The translations under genes were made by a program, and so were the position numbers. From Sphingopyxis indica (lineage in GTDB: Bacteria; Pseudomonadota; Alphaproteobacteria; Sphingomonadales; Sphingomonadaceae), in contig NZ_FZPA01000013.1 of assembly GCF_900188185.1 (NCBI RefSeq), positions 1 through 64,000 of the forward strand: 64,000 bases of DNA, in the 5' to 3' direction. Positions within the stretch are counted from its first letter, which is position 1. Each line of letters starts with the position of its first letter. The notes below the pieces were generated by a model. That model had not been told where the DNA came from, made no database searches, and saw only the letters and a program-made list of their open reading frames with translations. Shown one piece after another: positions 1 through 9,139 of this stretch.

Positions 1-68
1 GGCAACCGCATGGCTCTTCGTCGCCTCGATACAACTCTTCACTCGCCGCATCGCAAGGCTATGAAATT

Positions 69-614
69 ATGAACGATAATTTTGAATCAGACTCTCAGGC
101 CGACCAATGGCAGCGCTATATTCACGCAAAGCTGAGCGCGGCGCTCTCGAAACGCTCGTCCTGGTTCCTGTTCGGGCTCGCCTTCCTGGCCGTCTATCGC
201 GAGGTGTTCGAGACCATCCTGTTTTATGCGGCGCTGGCATCGCAGGGCAGTGGCGGGGCTGTCTTCGGCGGCTTCGTGACCGGCCTTGTCCTGCTGGCCG
301 TCATCGCCTGGGCGATGCTCCGCTACAGTCAGCGGCTGCCAATCGGCAAATTCTTTTCGTATAGCTCTGCCCTCATGGCGGTGCTCGCCGCCGTACTGGC
401 GGGCAAGGGAACGGCGGCGCTGCAGGAGGCAGGCATGCTCTCGGTAACGCCCGTGAGCGGCTGGCCTCGAGTAACGCTCCTGGGTATCTATCCGACGCTG
501 CAGGTCATCCTCATGCAAGCCGCCGCGCTGGTCATCATAATCCTTGGCTTCTGGTATAATCGCCGGGCCATCGAAGCCGGGCGGCCTGCCAAAGCCGGCA
601 ATCAGTCTGCGTAG
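69..614 (+). CDS. FTR1-family iron permease, C-terminal part
   Basis: This is the C-terminal part of an FTR1/EfeU-type inner-membrane iron permease. The segment AVYREVFETILFYAAL (about residues 40-55) is the family's REXXE-type iron-binding helix, and at least three more hydrophobic helices follow. Full-length proteobacterial members are several hundred residues long, so 181 residues is a fragment. The frame stays open to the window edge, but the upstream codons in this frame do not look like a membrane protein. The next frame (positions 2-63) reads as a hydrophobic helix, ATAWLFVASIQLF, and stops at 61-63. The gene may therefore be frameshifted near its middle, with the ATG at 69 only an internal codon. 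Family assignment is confident; intactness is doubtful. Confidence 0.6.
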   Translation: MNDNFESDSQADQWQRYIHAKLSAALSKRSSWFLFGLAFLAVYREVFETILFYAALASQGSGGAVFGGFVTGLVLLAVIAWAMLRYSQRLPIGKFFSYSSALMAVLAAVLAGKGTAALQEAGMLSVTPVSGWPRVTLLGIYPTLQVILMQAAALVIIILGFWYNRRAIEAGRPAKAGNQSA

Positions 615-712
615 AATTGCGACACCCGACCGGTTGCCAACCCGCCCACATCCGCGTCATAGGCCGATTGTGGGCCTCGCCGAACCGACCCATCGCATAT
701 TCCCGATACAAA

Positions 713-745
713 TTGACAGACATGAACATATCGGATAATCCCGAT
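713..745 (+). promoter_or_regulatory. ars operon promoter with inverted-repeat operator
   Basis: A TTGACA -35 box lies at 713-718 and a GATAAT-like -10 at 734-739 (15-bp spacer). The perfect inverted repeat ATCGG-N6-CCGAT at 730-745 overlaps the -10 and ends two bases before the arsR start codon. ArsR repressors bind short dyads over their own promoter, so this is the expected autoregulatory site. The boxes and repeat are visible; function is inferred. Confidence 0.5.
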
Positions 746-747
746 GC

Positions 748-1077
748 ATGCAAATTGATGCCGCCTTGTCCGCCCTCGCCGCTCTGGCGCATCCCACCCG
801 CCTCGATGCCTTTCGCTTGATCGTCCAGAATGAGCCCGAAGGGCTATCGACGGGACAGCTCGTCGAAGCGTCGGGGCTCAATCAGAGTAGTTTTTCGACG
901 CACCTCGCGGTTCTGGTGAAGGCGGGCTTGGTGATACCGGAAAAGCGCGGCCGGCAGATCATCCAACGAGCGGATATCGACGCACTTCGCGGCCTGATGC
1001 TCTTCCTCGCAAAAGACTGCTGCCAAGGACGCGCTGAACTGTGTGAGCCGCTGCTCGCCGAACTTGCCTGCTGCTGA
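748..1077 (+). CDS. arsR: ArsR-family arsenite-responsive repressor
   Basis: A winged-helix repressor of 109 residues that should block the ars operon until As(III) binds. The N-terminal LAALAHPTRLDAFRLI helix and the recognition region ASGLNQSSFSTHLAVL are typical of ArsR. The C-terminus is cysteine rich (DCC near 90, LCEPLL, final ACC), unlike the CXC site in the recognition helix of E. coli ArsR. This suggests a C-terminal thiolate site, as in several other ArsR lineages. It is the first gene of arsR-arsC-arsC-acr3-arsH and starts directly after a dyad that overlaps its promoter. Confidence 0.92.
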   Translation: MQIDAALSALAALAHPTRLDAFRLIVQNEPEGLSTGQLVEASGLNQSSFSTHLAVLVKAGLVIPEKRGRQIIQRADIDALRGLMLFLAKDCCQGRAELCEPLLAELACC

Positions 1078-1108
1078 TCGGCCCATTCAGCGCTTGAGGG
1101 AGAAGTCG

Positions 1109-1630
1109 ATGACCGACAAGATTTATAATGTGCTGTTCCTTTGTACCGGCAACAGCGCCCGCTCGATTCTAGCCGAAGCTCTGCTGAACCGCATGGGCCA
1201 GGGGCGGTTCCGTGCCTATAGCGCCGGGAGCTTTCCCAAAGGCAAGGTCCATGCACAGGCGCTCGCGCTTCTCGATGAGCTCGGGTTCGAGACCGAGGGT
1301 CTGCGCTCGAAAAGCTGGGACGAATTCTCGGGCCCGGACGCGCCCAAACTCGATTTCATCTTCACCGTCTGCGACAATGCCGCCGGCGAGACCTGTCCGG
1401 TCTGGCCCGGCAAGCCGATGACCGCGCACTGGGGGATCGAAGATCCCGCCGCGGTCGAAGGCCCGGGCCAGCGCGAAGCTTTCGAACGTGCGCTGCACTA
1501 TCTCTCGAACCGGATTTCGCTCTTCCTCGCGCTCCCGCACGAAAGCATCGACGAGATGGCAATGGCGCGCAGGTTGAAGGAAATCGGCGGCATCGAGGGC
1601 GCGACTGGCGAGCGGGAGACAGGCGCATGA
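1109..1630 (+). CDS. arsC: Arsenate reductase, LMW protein tyrosine phosphatase fold
   Basis: Reduces arsenate to arsenite in the cytoplasm. The N-terminal loop CTGNSAR (about residues 11-17) is the CX5R phosphate/arsenate-binding loop of the low-molecular-weight phosphatase fold. FTVCDNAAGETCPVWPG (about 88-104) carries the additional redox cysteines. The ATG at 1109 follows a purine-rich GAGGGAGAAG ribosome-binding site; an upstream ATG at 1043 lies inside arsR and would add 22 unrelated residues. The product is 173 residues, slightly longer than the roughly 140 of typical family members. Its stop overlaps the start of the next gene by 4 bases, implying translational coupling. Confidence 0.9.
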   Translation: MTDKIYNVLFLCTGNSARSILAEALLNRMGQGRFRAYSAGSFPKGKVHAQALALLDELGFETEGLRSKSWDEFSGPDAPKLDFIFTVCDNAAGETCPVWPGKPMTAHWGIEDPAAVEGPGQREAFERALHYLSNRISLFLALPHESIDEMAMARRLKEIGGIEGATGERETGA

Positions 1631-2058
1631 CCGCCGACATCATTATCTATCACAATCCCGAGTGCGGGACGTCGCGCAACACGCTCGCGCTCATTCGCAA
1701 CGCCGGCATCGAACCGCATGTCGTCGAATATCTGAAGACACCGCCGTCGCGAGCCCTGCTCGAGCGGCTGATCGAGCGCGCCGGTATCACGCCGCGCGAG
1801 CTCCTCCGCGAAAAAGGCACGCCCTATGCGGAACTCGGCCTAGGCAACCCCGATCTCACCGATGGCGCACTCATTGATGCAATGATGGCGCATCCGGTCC
1901 TCATCAATCGCCCGCTCGTCGTCACATCGCTCGGGGTGAAGCTCTGCCGCCCGTCCGAAGCGGTGCTCGACATCATCCCTGCCCGCCAGCTTGGCGCCTT
2001 CGCCAAGGAAGACGGTGAACAGGTGGTCGATGCCGGCGGCAACCGCGTCCATGCCTGA
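1627..2058 (+). CDS. arsC: Arsenate reductase, glutaredoxin-linked ArsC type
   Basis: A second arsenate reductase, of the unrelated thioredoxin-fold ArsC/Spx family that uses glutathione and glutaredoxin. [11 protein letters not shown] at residues 9-19 carries the single catalytic Cys (about residue 13). The arginines expected to bind arsenate are seen in the segments TPREL, INRPLV and KLCRPSE. At 143 residues it matches the E. coli plasmid R773 ArsC in size. It overlaps the first arsC by 4 bases, so both reductases are made from one transcript. Confidence 0.92.
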   Translation: MTADIIIYHNPECGTSRNTLALIRNAGIEPHVVEYLKTPPSRALLERLIERAGITPRELLREKGTPYAELGLGNPDLTDGALIDAMMAHPVLINRPLVVTSLGVKLCRPSEAVLDIIPARQLGAFAKEDGEQVVDAGGNRVHA

Positions 2059-2068
2059 GGGGATCATC

Positions 2069-3133
2069 ATGATTGCCGCAAAGCGTGAACGCCTGTCCTT
2101 CCTCGATCGCTATCTGACACTCTGGATCTTCCTTGCAATGGCGCTCGGCGTCCTCTTGGGATCGCTTTTCAAGGACCTCCCCGCTGCGATCGACGCGATG
2201 TCGATCGGAACGACGAATATCCCGATCGCCATCGGGCTCATTTTGATGATGTATCCGCCGCTTGCACGCGTGCGCTATGACGAGCTGCCGCGCGTGTTCG
2301 AAGACAAGCGCGTCCTAGCCATCTCGCTGATCCAGAACTGGATCATCGGGCCGGTGCTGATGTTCGCGCTCGCGGTCGTCTTCCTCGCGGACAAGCCTGA
2401 ATATATGACTGGCCTGATCCTGATCGGTCTCGCGCGCTGCATCGCAATGGTGATCGTGTGGAACCAGCTCGCAAAGGGCGACAATCAATATGTCGCTGCG
2501 CTCGTCGCGTTCAATTCGATCTTTCAGATCCTCTTCTTCAGCGTCTATGCCTGGTTTTTCCTCACGGTCCTGCCGCCGCTCTTCGGCCTCGAAGGCAGCG
2601 TCATCGACGTCAGCTTCTGGACGATCGCCGAGGCGGTGCTCATCTATCTCGGCATCCCGTTTATGGCAGGATATCTCACCCGCAAATGGCTCGCCAGCGC
2701 CAAGGGCAACGACTGGTACGAGACGCACTTCCTGCCGAGGATCGCGCCGATCACCCTCGTCGCACTGCTCTTCACCATCGTCGCGATGTTCAGCCTCAAG
2801 GGCGGCGAGATCGTCACCATCCCCGGCGACGTCATCCGGATCGCGATCCCGCTGACCATCTATTTCGTCGTGCAGTTCCTCATCAGCTTCTGGATGGGCA
2901 AGCTGATCGAGGCTGATTATCCACGCACGACCGCGGTCGCCTTCACCGCCGCGGGCAATAATTTCGAGCTCGCGATCGCGGTCGCGATCGCCGCCTTCGG
3001 CCTCGCCTCGCCGGTCGCCTTCGCGGCGGTCATCGGCCCGCTTGTCGAAGTGCCGGTCCTCATCCTCCTCGTCAGCGTCGCATTCCGCCTCGGACGTCGC
3101 TGGTTCCCGGCGAGCGTTCCTTCACAAGTCTGA
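2069..3133 (+). CDS. acr3: ACR3-family arsenite permease
   Basis: Inner-membrane arsenite efflux permease of the ACR3 (BASS superfamily) type. The N-terminus reads [17 protein letters not shown], the family signature, and about ten hydrophobic helices follow across 354 residues. [13 protein letters not shown] (about 130-142) contains the conserved cysteine required in ACR3 proteins, and [18 protein letters not shown] is the conserved later half-helix region. The ATG at 2069 is preferred because GAGGGG sits 6 bases before it; an in-frame ATG at 2051 overlaps the upstream stop. It exports the arsenite made by the two reductases. Confidence 0.92.
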   Translation: MIAAKRERLSFLDRYLTLWIFLAMALGVLLGSLFKDLPAAIDAMSIGTTNIPIAIGLILMMYPPLARVRYDELPRVFEDKRVLAISLIQNWIIGPVLMFALAVVFLADKPEYMTGLILIGLARCIAMVIVWNQLAKGDNQYVAALVAFNSIFQILFFSVYAWFFLTVLPPLFGLEGSVIDVSFWTIAEAVLIYLGIPFMAGYLTRKWLASAKGNDWYETHFLPRIAPITLVALLFTIVAMFSLKGGEIVTIPGDVIRIAIPLTIYFVVQFLISFWMGKLIEADYPRTTAVAFTAAGNNFELAIAVAIAAFGLASPVAFAAVIGPLVEVPVLILLVSVAFRLGRRWFPASVPSQV

Positions 3134-3138
3134 GTATC

Positions 3139-3894
3139 ATGACAGAACAGACCCACAGCCGCCTGCGCGCGCTCTCCGACGCAGACCATTTTCCCGCATT
3201 GAGCCCCGAATATCTCCACGCACAGCCGGCGTTTGGTCTGGGGCCGCTCGATCCCGCGCCGCGCATCCTTCTTCTGTACGGATCGCTGCGCGAGCGCTCC
3301 TACTCGCGCCTCGTTGTCGAGGAAACGGCGCGTCTGCTCCAGCTTTTCGGCTGCGAGACCCGCATCTTCGATCCTTCCGACCTGCCACTGCCCGACCTCA
3401 TCGCCGATGACGATCATCCCGCGGTCGAGGAACTACGCCAGCATTCGCTCTGGTCAGATGGCCAGGTCTGGTGCAGCCCCGAGCGCCACGGCCAGATCAC
3501 CGGCATAATGAAAGCGCAGATCGATCACCTGCCGCTCGCCTATAGAGGTCTGCGTCCCACGCAGGGCCGCACTCTCGCCGTGATGCAGGTCTCGGCGGGA
3601 TCGCAGTCGTTCAACAGCGTCAACACGCTGCGCATCCTCGGCCGCTGGATGCGGATGATCACCATCCCCAACCAGTCGAGCGTTGCCAAAGCTTATGCGG
3701 AGTTCGACGAGGCAGGCCGCATGCTGGCGTCGAGCTATTATGACCGGATTGTCGATGTTGCCGAGGAGCTGGTGCGGTTCACCGTGCTGACGCGCGGCCA
3801 CGCCGACCAGCTTGTCGATCGCTATTCGGAGCGCAGGGATCGCAACGCCCCTATCCTGACACCCGCACAGCTGGCCAAATTGCCGGGGGCGTGA
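3139..3894 (+). CDS. arsH: ArsH, NADPH-dependent FMN reductase / organoarsenical oxidase
   Basis: A flavodoxin-like NADPH:FMN oxidoreductase. ArsH enzymes are known to oxidise trivalent organoarsenicals to less toxic pentavalent forms. The flavin phosphate loop is [16 protein letters not shown] (about residues 45-60), and [20 protein letters not shown] (about 112-131) is the family's conserved flavin/substrate region. It has 251 residues, usual for the family. It follows acr3 by only 5 bases and is the last gene of the arsenic operon; the leftward transfer genes converge on it. Confidence 0.92.
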   Translation: MTEQTHSRLRALSDADHFPALSPEYLHAQPAFGLGPLDPAPRILLLYGSLRERSYSRLVVEETARLLQLFGCETRIFDPSDLPLPDLIADDDHPAVEELRQHSLWSDGQVWCSPERHGQITGIMKAQIDHLPLAYRGLRPTQGRTLAVMQVSAGSQSFNSVNTLRILGRWMRMITIPNQSSVAKAYAEFDEAGRMLASSYYDRIVDVAEELVRFTVLTRGHADQLVDRYSERRDRNAPILTPAQLAKLPGA

Positions 3895-3921
3895 TGTCTT
3901 GTGGCCGCGAACTGGTGCCGA

Positions 3922-4143
3922 TCAGGATCGACGCCGCAGCTTGCCGAATTCGCGGTCACCGCTCATGAAGCGCTCGATCATCGGGGCAATCAGCCGCTCC
4001 GCCGGCAAAGGCTCGGGGAGCCCATTGGCCCTGGCATGGATGCGGGCATAGTCTGCAAGATCGCGCATAATGCCTCCCGACAGTTCAACCGTGACCTTGA
4101 CCGGCCGATCCTCGGCGATGGGTCCGAGCCGCAGCTTGCTCAT
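3922..4143 (-). CDS. DUF2274 small protein at the end of the trb operon
   Basis: A 73-residue basic protein beginning MSKLRLGPIAEDRPVKVTVE. Proteins of this DUF2274 type are regularly found directly after trbI in alphaproteobacterial conjugative elements. The fold looks like a short strand followed by helices (DLADYARIHARANG), as in small ribbon-helix-helix-like proteins, but no function is established. Its start overlaps the trbI stop by 4 bases, so it is the last gene of the trb operon. Confidence 0.8.
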   Translation of the reverse strand: MSKLRLGPIAEDRPVKVTVELSGGIMRDLADYARIHARANGLPEPLPAERLIAPMIERFMSGDREFGKLRRRS

Positions 4144-5369
4144 CGGGATTCGCCACTGAAAAGCGGCTCCAGCACCAGGTCACGGGTCACGATGACCCGA
4201 AACGCGAAACCGGGGCGGATGGTGATGGTCGGCGGTATAGCGAGTTGCCGTTCGACGATCTGCCGGCCGGTCTGACCGATCGAATCCTGCGATCCCGACC
4301 GGATCGCACGAACGAGCCGATCGTCGTCGTCCGCTCCGAGCTCGGCGCCGACACCGAGCAGCGTCGATATGAGCGCAGCCTTGAACATATGGCCCCAATG
4401 ATAGTCGGTGCGATCCGCCAGCCCCGCCATTCCGCCGGCATCCGCTCCGGGGAGCCGGCCAAGTGCGATCGAGCGACCGCCGGGAAAGGTCAGCCGATCC
4501 CACGCGAGCAGCACGCGATTCTGCCCCGACACGATCTCGCTGTCATATTCTCCGACCAGGCGCGCGCCTTGGGGAATCAGGAGAATGCGTCCCGTCGGAC
4601 TGTCATAGATATTCTGCGTCACCTGCGCTGTGATCTGGCCCGGAAGATCGGACCGAATGCCGGTGATCAGCGCCGCCGGAATGATATTCCCGGCTTGCAC
4701 GACATAGGGTGAAGCGAGCGGGACAATGCGTTCGCCGCTGTCTGTCCGGCGCGGACCATCTCCGCGCAGAAAGGGACGAGCCGGGGCTTCTGCGCCCGGC
4801 GGATTGATCGCCTGTACCGCGGGCGGCGCAGGTTGTTCCGCGGTACTGGCCGAGGCGCTGCCTCCCCCGCTCGCCAGGAAAAGATTGCTGGAACGCGCCG
4901 CGTCGCTTTCCTGGATCCGGCGCTCACGCGCCTGATCCACCGCCCGCTGTCGTGGATCGGCCGGCGGTGGAACAGCCGCCATGGGCGGCGGCGTTATCAT
5001 CACGCCCTCTTTCTGCGCCGAGACGATCGGCCGGCCGAGGTCACCGGGAAGCGGCGGCCCGAGTTTCGGAACCGCGCCATAATCCGCAGGCGCGCCAGTA
5101 ATGACCTCCGAGCGGTTGGGGCGATCGGTCTCATAGACATTCTCGCGGGGGCCGGGTTCCGGCGTCCGCAGCGCCCAGAGCAGCGCGCCCGCGATCGCCA
5201 AGCCCGCCGTACCACCGATGATCGCGAGCGTGCGCGGTGAGAGGCGCATGACGGATGGCATTTCGCCCTCGAGCCGGAACCCGTCGGGACTGGGCGGCGC
5301 GACGGCGCGTTCCGCAGCCCCGGGTTCGGTGGCCAGCTCTGCCTTCTCCTCCCGTTCCGGCACGCTCAT
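4140..5369 (-). CDS. trbI: Conjugal transfer protein TrbI (VirB10-like)
   Basis: VirB10-type scaffold of the mating-pair channel, spanning both membranes. The order is a cytoplasmic N-terminus, one transmembrane helix near residues 45-65 (LAIIGGTAGLAIAGALLWAL), a long Pro/Ala-rich periplasmic linker, then the C-terminal beta-barrel domain from about residue 215. That domain includes IPQGARLVGEYDSEIVSGQN and the GADAGGMAGL region typical of VirB10. At 409 residues it has normal family length. It overlaps trbG by 4 bases. Confidence 0.92.
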   Translation of the reverse strand: MSVPEREEKAELATEPGAAERAVAPPSPDGFRLEGEMPSVMRLSPRTLAIIGGTAGLAIAGALLWALRTPEPGPRENVYETDRPNRSEVITGAPADYGAVPKLGPPLPGDLGRPIVSAQKEGVMITPPPMAAVPPPADPRQRAVDQARERRIQESDAARSSNLFLASGGGSASASTAEQPAPPAVQAINPPGAEAPARPFLRGDGPRRTDSGERIVPLASPYVVQAGNIIPAALITGIRSDLPGQITAQVTQNIYDSPTGRILLIPQGARLVGEYDSEIVSGQNRVLLAWDRLTFPGGRSIALGRLPGADAGGMAGLADRTDYHWGHMFKAALISTLLGVGAELGADDDDRLVRAIRSGSQDSIGQTGRQIVERQLAIPPTITIRPGFAFRVIVTRDLVLEPLFSGESR

Positions 5370-6202
5370 GACCGCCCCCGACGGCGCTTGTCGTCGCGCT
5401 CGATCCGTATCTTTTTCGCGCCACGCCCGCTGCCGAGCCGCAGTTCGGCGCGCTCGAACAGGCGGTCGACGATGAGGAACCGACCTTTCACGCGGTAATT
5501 GACGAGCTCCGCACCATCCTTGTCGCCGAGCACGAAGAGCGGGGGCATATCGCCCTCGGCAATACCGTCGCCAAACTCGACGAACAATTGGCGGCCGTCG
5601 TCGAAGATGCGCAGCGGGCGCCAGGACACCTTGTCGCCGCTGATCCGATAACCAAAATTGAGCGCCGCAAAGTCGATGCCGCTCGCAACGGGAGCAGCGC
5701 GCTCCCGCTCGGTTTCGGCCGCTCGCAATGCGATCAGCTCATCGGCCGGGTAGGACCAGCTGACTGCAGCCATATAGGTCGCAGGCGTTGCGCGCAGTTC
5801 GAGATGATAGGTGCGGCGGTTGGTGTTGATAACGAGGTTCGTCATGATGTCGGGGCGGGTCGGCTTGACGAGAATATGAACGCGCCGCGACGTACCGGCG
5901 CCGCTCAGCGTGTCACCGATGATCCAGCGGACCGTATCGCCGGCGGCGACCGGTCCGGGTCCGACGAGCTCCTCGCCTTCCTGGAGCGCGATGTCGGTGA
6001 CCTGCCCCGGCGCCGTATAGATCTGGAACAGCGCGCCGTCGGCCCAGGCATATTTCTGGATCGCGTTGAGGAACGTGGCACGGTCCGGCTGAACGCGCGC
6101 CGCGTCATTGGCTCGGCCGACCTGCGTTTTGACATCGGAGGGGGCGGCGACCGCAGGAAATGCGAGCGCGGCTGCGGTCACGAGAAAGATAAAACGCGTC
6201 AC
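5366..6202 (-). CDS. trbG: Conjugal transfer protein TrbG (VirB9-like)
   Basis: VirB9-type outer-membrane-core component. A signal peptide (TRFIFLVTAAALAFPAVAA) leads into a beta-rich protein with the C-terminal NFGYRISGDKVSWRPLRIFD and FVEFGDGIAEGDMPPLFVL segments typical of VirB9/TrbG. The GTG at 6202 is chosen because it overlaps the trbF stop by 3 bases and starts the signal peptide directly; an ATG at 6223 would add seven residues inside trbF. The product has 278 residues. Confidence 0.92.
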   Translation of the reverse strand: MTRFIFLVTAAALAFPAVAAPSDVKTQVGRANDAARVQPDRATFLNAIQKYAWADGALFQIYTAPGQVTDIALQEGEELVGPGPVAAGDTVRWIIGDTLSGAGTSRRVHILVKPTRPDIMTNLVINTNRRTYHLELRATPATYMAAVSWSYPADELIALRAAETERERAAPVASGIDFAALNFGYRISGDKVSWRPLRIFDDGRQLFVEFGDGIAEGDMPPLFVLGDKDGAELVNYRVKGRFLIVDRLFERAELRLGSGRGAKKIRIERDDKRRRGRS

Positions 6203-6885
6203 TGGCTGAGCTCCTTCGACCAATTTACGGCGGTGACAAAAATTCCGAGCGGGTTGCGCCGCAGGGCATCGGGGGTGCGGGGCGGCTGGACCGTCACGGT
6301 GACGATCGCCGACCAGCGCGACGTTTCGAGAAGGCTGCCGTCCTGATAGCGGCGCTCGGTCCAGGCGATACGAAAGCTATCCTTGGAGGCTCGGATCACG
6401 CTCGACACATCGACCGCGACCTGTCGCTTGCCGATCTCCGCGAAAGGATCGTTCAGCCGGGCATATTCATTGAGTATCTGCGCACCGCTCGCCGTGGTGA
6501 AATCATAGGCGCTGAGCCAATCCTTGCGCAGCACGATCGGGTCGGCCGGAATCGACCGGACATGCTCGATGAAGCGCGCGAGATGGAAGGCGATCTGCGG
6601 ATCGGTCGGCGACCAGTCGGCGTCTGCGGGCGCGACGGCCCTTGCCTCGCCGAGCTTGTCGACCTCGACCACCCAGGGCGTGATCGTGCCGCGCACCGAC
6701 TGCCAGACGAGCGCCGAGGCGAGGCCGCCCGACAGAAGCAGGGCGCCGAAAAAGGCGAGCCGCCAATTCTTCGCCTGGACGCGCGCCGAGCCGATGCGAT
6801 CGTCCCAGACCTGCGCCGCGCGCTGATGCGGCGTGACCGGGACGGGCGAGATCCCATAATGATTGGAGGGCCTGCGGAAAATCAT
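6199..6885 (-). CDS. trbF: Conjugal transfer protein TrbF (VirB8-like)
   Basis: VirB8-type assembly factor with a short cytoplasmic N-terminus (YGISPVPVTPHQRAAQVWDD), a single transmembrane helix around residues 42-65, and a periplasmic NTF2-like domain ending at 228 residues. The segment FIEHVRSIPADPIVLRKDWL is typical of TrbF. It lies between trbG and trbL with overlap or one-base spacing. Confidence 0.92.
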   Translation of the reverse strand: MIFRRPSNHYGISPVPVTPHQRAAQVWDDRIGSARVQAKNWRLAFFGALLLSGGLASALVWQSVRGTITPWVVEVDKLGEARAVAPADADWSPTDPQIAFHLARFIEHVRSIPADPIVLRKDWLSAYDFTTASGAQILNEYARLNDPFAEIGKRQVAVDVSSVIRASKDSFRIAWTERRYQDGSLLETSRWSAIVTVTVQPPRTPDALRRNPLGIFVTAVNWSKELSQ

Positions 6886-6886
6886 A

Positions 6887-8167
6887 TCAATCCCTTTCGC
6901 TGATGTCGGGTGCGGAGCCGGCGCCGTGGCTATCGCCGCCCTTCAGGGTCTGCGCGCCGACCATCGCGCCCTGCGCGACCGCCTGCCGCTGCCGCATCGC
7001 GGTCGCCCAGGCGGGCGGCGTGTCGGCAGCAGGTGCCGGCCCGGCCTTCGCCGCCTGACCCGCGCGGCCGGCCGCAAATTGCTCGCGGGTCCGCTCGGCG
7101 GCACGCCGAAGCGGGGACGCCGCAGCGCTCGCCGCCGAGCGCGCGACATTGGCGAGACCCGCACCGACCGCCTGCGCCCCGCTCTTCCCGGCCGCGCCTG
7201 CGGCGTAGGAGCCCGACGCGCTGCCCGCAGTGCGGGTAGCACCGGCTGCAGCGCCGCGCGCAAAGCTGGCGGCGGCACCGGTAGCCAGCGTCGCACCCGC
7301 CGCGCCCGCGGCGAGCGTGGCGCCGGCGGCGACGGCCGTGCCGGCCGCAGCGCCTGCGCCGAGCTGGGGGCCGCCCGCGACGATGCCATTGGCGATCGAA
7401 GGACCGAAGATACCGAGACCCAGCAATGTGAGCGCGCCAAGCGCGATCGCCATCACCTGCTCGATGTCGGGCTCGGCGCCAATCTGGGCACCCATGAAGC
7501 GATCGAAGAGGGTCGTGCCGATCCCGGTGATGACGGCGAGCACCAGCACCTTGATGCCCGAGGAGACGATGTGGCCAAGGACGCGCTCGGCCATGAAGGC
7601 GGTGCGGCCGAAAAAGGCGAAGGGAATGAGCACGAAGCCCGCGAGCGTGACGAGCTTGAACTCGAGGATCGTCACGAAGACCTGCACCGCGAGGATGAAG
7701 AAGGCGAGGACGACGATCACCCAGGCGATCAGCAAAACCATGATCTGCACGAAGTTCGTGAAGAGCCCGACAGGCCCCAGGAGGTCCTTGCTCGCATCAA
7801 GAAGCGGCTCGGCGGCATCAAGGCCCGTCGCCGCGACGACGCCCGGGCGCATGAAGTCGCCGATCGCCATGGCGCCGCCGCTTGCCTTCAGCCCAAGACC
7901 GGCAAAGCTTTCGAGCATGATCGTCGCCAGGCTCTGGAAGTTGCCGATGATGAACGCAAAGACGCCAATATAGAGCGTCTTCTTGACGAGGCGCTGAAGG
8001 ACATCCTCGTCGGCGCCCCACGCCCAGAACAGCGCGGCGATCGTCACGTCGATGACGATGAGAGTCGTCGACAGGAACCCGACTTCGCCGCCGAGCAGCC
8101 CGAAGCCGCTATCGATATAGGTCGAAAAGACCGACAGAAATTGGTCGATCACGCCCGTGTCGTTCAT
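6887..8167 (-). CDS. trbL: P-type conjugal transfer protein TrbL (VirB6-like)
   Basis: Polytopic inner-membrane channel protein of 426 residues. It begins MNDTGVIDQFLSVFSTYIDS, has about six hydrophobic helices up to residue 270, and ends in an Ala/Gly-rich low-complexity tail (GAAAGTAVAAGATLAAGAAG). This tail is usual for TrbL and also produces long spurious open frames on the opposite strand. Its start overlaps the stop of the small trbK-like gene by 4 bases. Confidence 0.9.
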   Translation of the reverse strand: MNDTGVIDQFLSVFSTYIDSGFGLLGGEVGFLSTTLIVIDVTIAALFWAWGADEDVLQRLVKKTLYIGVFAFIIGNFQSLATIMLESFAGLGLKASGGAMAIGDFMRPGVVAATGLDAAEPLLDASKDLLGPVGLFTNFVQIMVLLIAWVIVVLAFFILAVQVFVTILEFKLVTLAGFVLIPFAFFGRTAFMAERVLGHIVSSGIKVLVLAVITGIGTTLFDRFMGAQIGAEPDIEQVMAIALGALTLLGLGIFGPSIANGIVAGGPQLGAGAAAGTAVAAGATLAAGAAGATLATGAAASFARGAAAGATRTAGSASGSYAAGAAGKSGAQAVGAGLANVARSAASAAASPLRRAAERTREQFAAGRAGQAAKAGPAPAADTPPAWATAMRQRQAVAQGAMVGAQTLKGGDSHGAGSAPDISERD

Positions 8168-8415
8168 CGCTCGTTCCTCCGCTCACCGAAAAACCGGCGA
8201 CGCTTCGCTTCCCATGCCGCTTCGCAATCGGGGTCGGCCGTCGTGACGGTCCGGCAGCGGCGAAGCCCATCGTCCGGCGCCGGGTGTGCGTCCGCCCCGG
8301 AGACCTGGGGGGCGGACGCACGGGGCGCGGGCGGCAGGGTCGCGGCGACGAGCGCGAGCGTCATGGCGATTCCGCCCAGCACTGCCGCGCCGGCGATCCT
8401 GGCCGCCCGGCCCAT
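8164..8415 (-). CDS. trbK: TrbK-like putative entry exclusion protein
   Basis: A short protein (83 residues) beginning MGRAARIAGAAVLGGIAMTL, with one N-terminal membrane helix, a Pro/Ala linker and a C-terminal LRRCRTVTTADPDCEAAWEAKRRRFF-type tail (the Cys pair and the aromatic-basic end are visible). This matches the trbK-alt group found between trbJ and trbL in alphaproteobacterial elements, annotated as a putative entry-exclusion protein. The ATG at 8415 is used because it follows the trbJ stop by one base. Function is inferred from position and shape. Confidence 0.75.
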   Translation of the reverse strand: MGRAARIAGAAVLGGIAMTLALVAATLPPAPRASAPQVSGADAHPAPDDGLRRCRTVTTADPDCEAAWEAKRRRFFGERRNER

Positions 8416-8416
8416 C

Positions 8417-9139
8417 TCAATTGCCCTTGAGGAAGCGGCGGAAGCGCTCGCGTCCTTCGGCCTCGGCAGCCGCCGCGCGGGCGGCATCGAGCATCTGCGC
8501 ACGCCCCTGCGCGGCGATCGCGGCGGCAAGATCACCGAGTTGCTGCGACTGGAGCGCGAGCAGCTGATTGCCCGCCTGTGCCGCCTGGAGGGCGCCGGCC
8601 GCCGACTGGCTCGCGGTCACCAGCGTCGTGATCGAGCGGCGCGCATCGCCCATATTGCCGACGACGCCCGCCTGGACCTTCATCGCATCCTGAAAGGCGC
8701 CGACGCTGTCGCTCCAGCGCGCCTCAGCATTGGCGACCATTTCCGCCTGCGTGCCCGTCAGCGCGCCGCCCTTGTAGCGCGCGTCGAACGCCTTCTGGAT
8801 GTCGCCGACATCAAAAGCGACCCGCTGCGCTTCGCCGAGCAGGGCGCGGGTGCGGTCGACCTGGCCTTGCAGCTCCTCGAGCGTCGAGACCGGCAGGCCC
8901 GACAGGTTGCGTGCCTCGTTCGCGAGCGACGTCGCCTGATTCTGCAGCTGCTTGATCTGATTGTTGATCTGCTCGAGCGTGCGCGCGGCGGTCAGGATGT
9001 TCTGGGCGTAATTGCGGGGATCGTGGACGATCCCGCCCACCTGGGCCGCGGCCGGGACAGACACTGCCGCTGCCGCGATGCCGCACCCGGTGACAAGCAG
9101 CGCGGCGGCGCAATGGAAAATCGGGGTCTTCATGGTCAT
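8417..9139 (-). CDS. trbJ: P-type conjugal transfer protein TrbJ (VirB5-like)
   Basis: VirB5-type minor pilus component, exported by an N-terminal signal peptide (CAAALLVTGCGIAAAAVSVP). The mature part is almost entirely alpha-helical, with Gln-rich coiled-coil stretches (LEQINNQIKQLQNQATSLAN), the hallmark of TrbJ. There are 240 residues. It abuts trbE directly (stop of trbE at 9140, start here at 9139). Confidence 0.92.
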   Translation of the reverse strand: MTMKTPIFHCAAALLVTGCGIAAAAVSVPAAAQVGGIVHDPRNYAQNILTAARTLEQINNQIKQLQNQATSLANEARNLSGLPVSTLEELQGQVDRTRALLGEAQRVAFDVGDIQKAFDARYKGGALTGTQAEMVANAEARWSDSVGAFQDAMKVQAGVVGNMGDARRSITTLVTASQSAAGALQAAQAGNQLLALQSQQLGDLAAAIAAQGRAQMLDAARAAAAEAEGRERFRRFLKGN

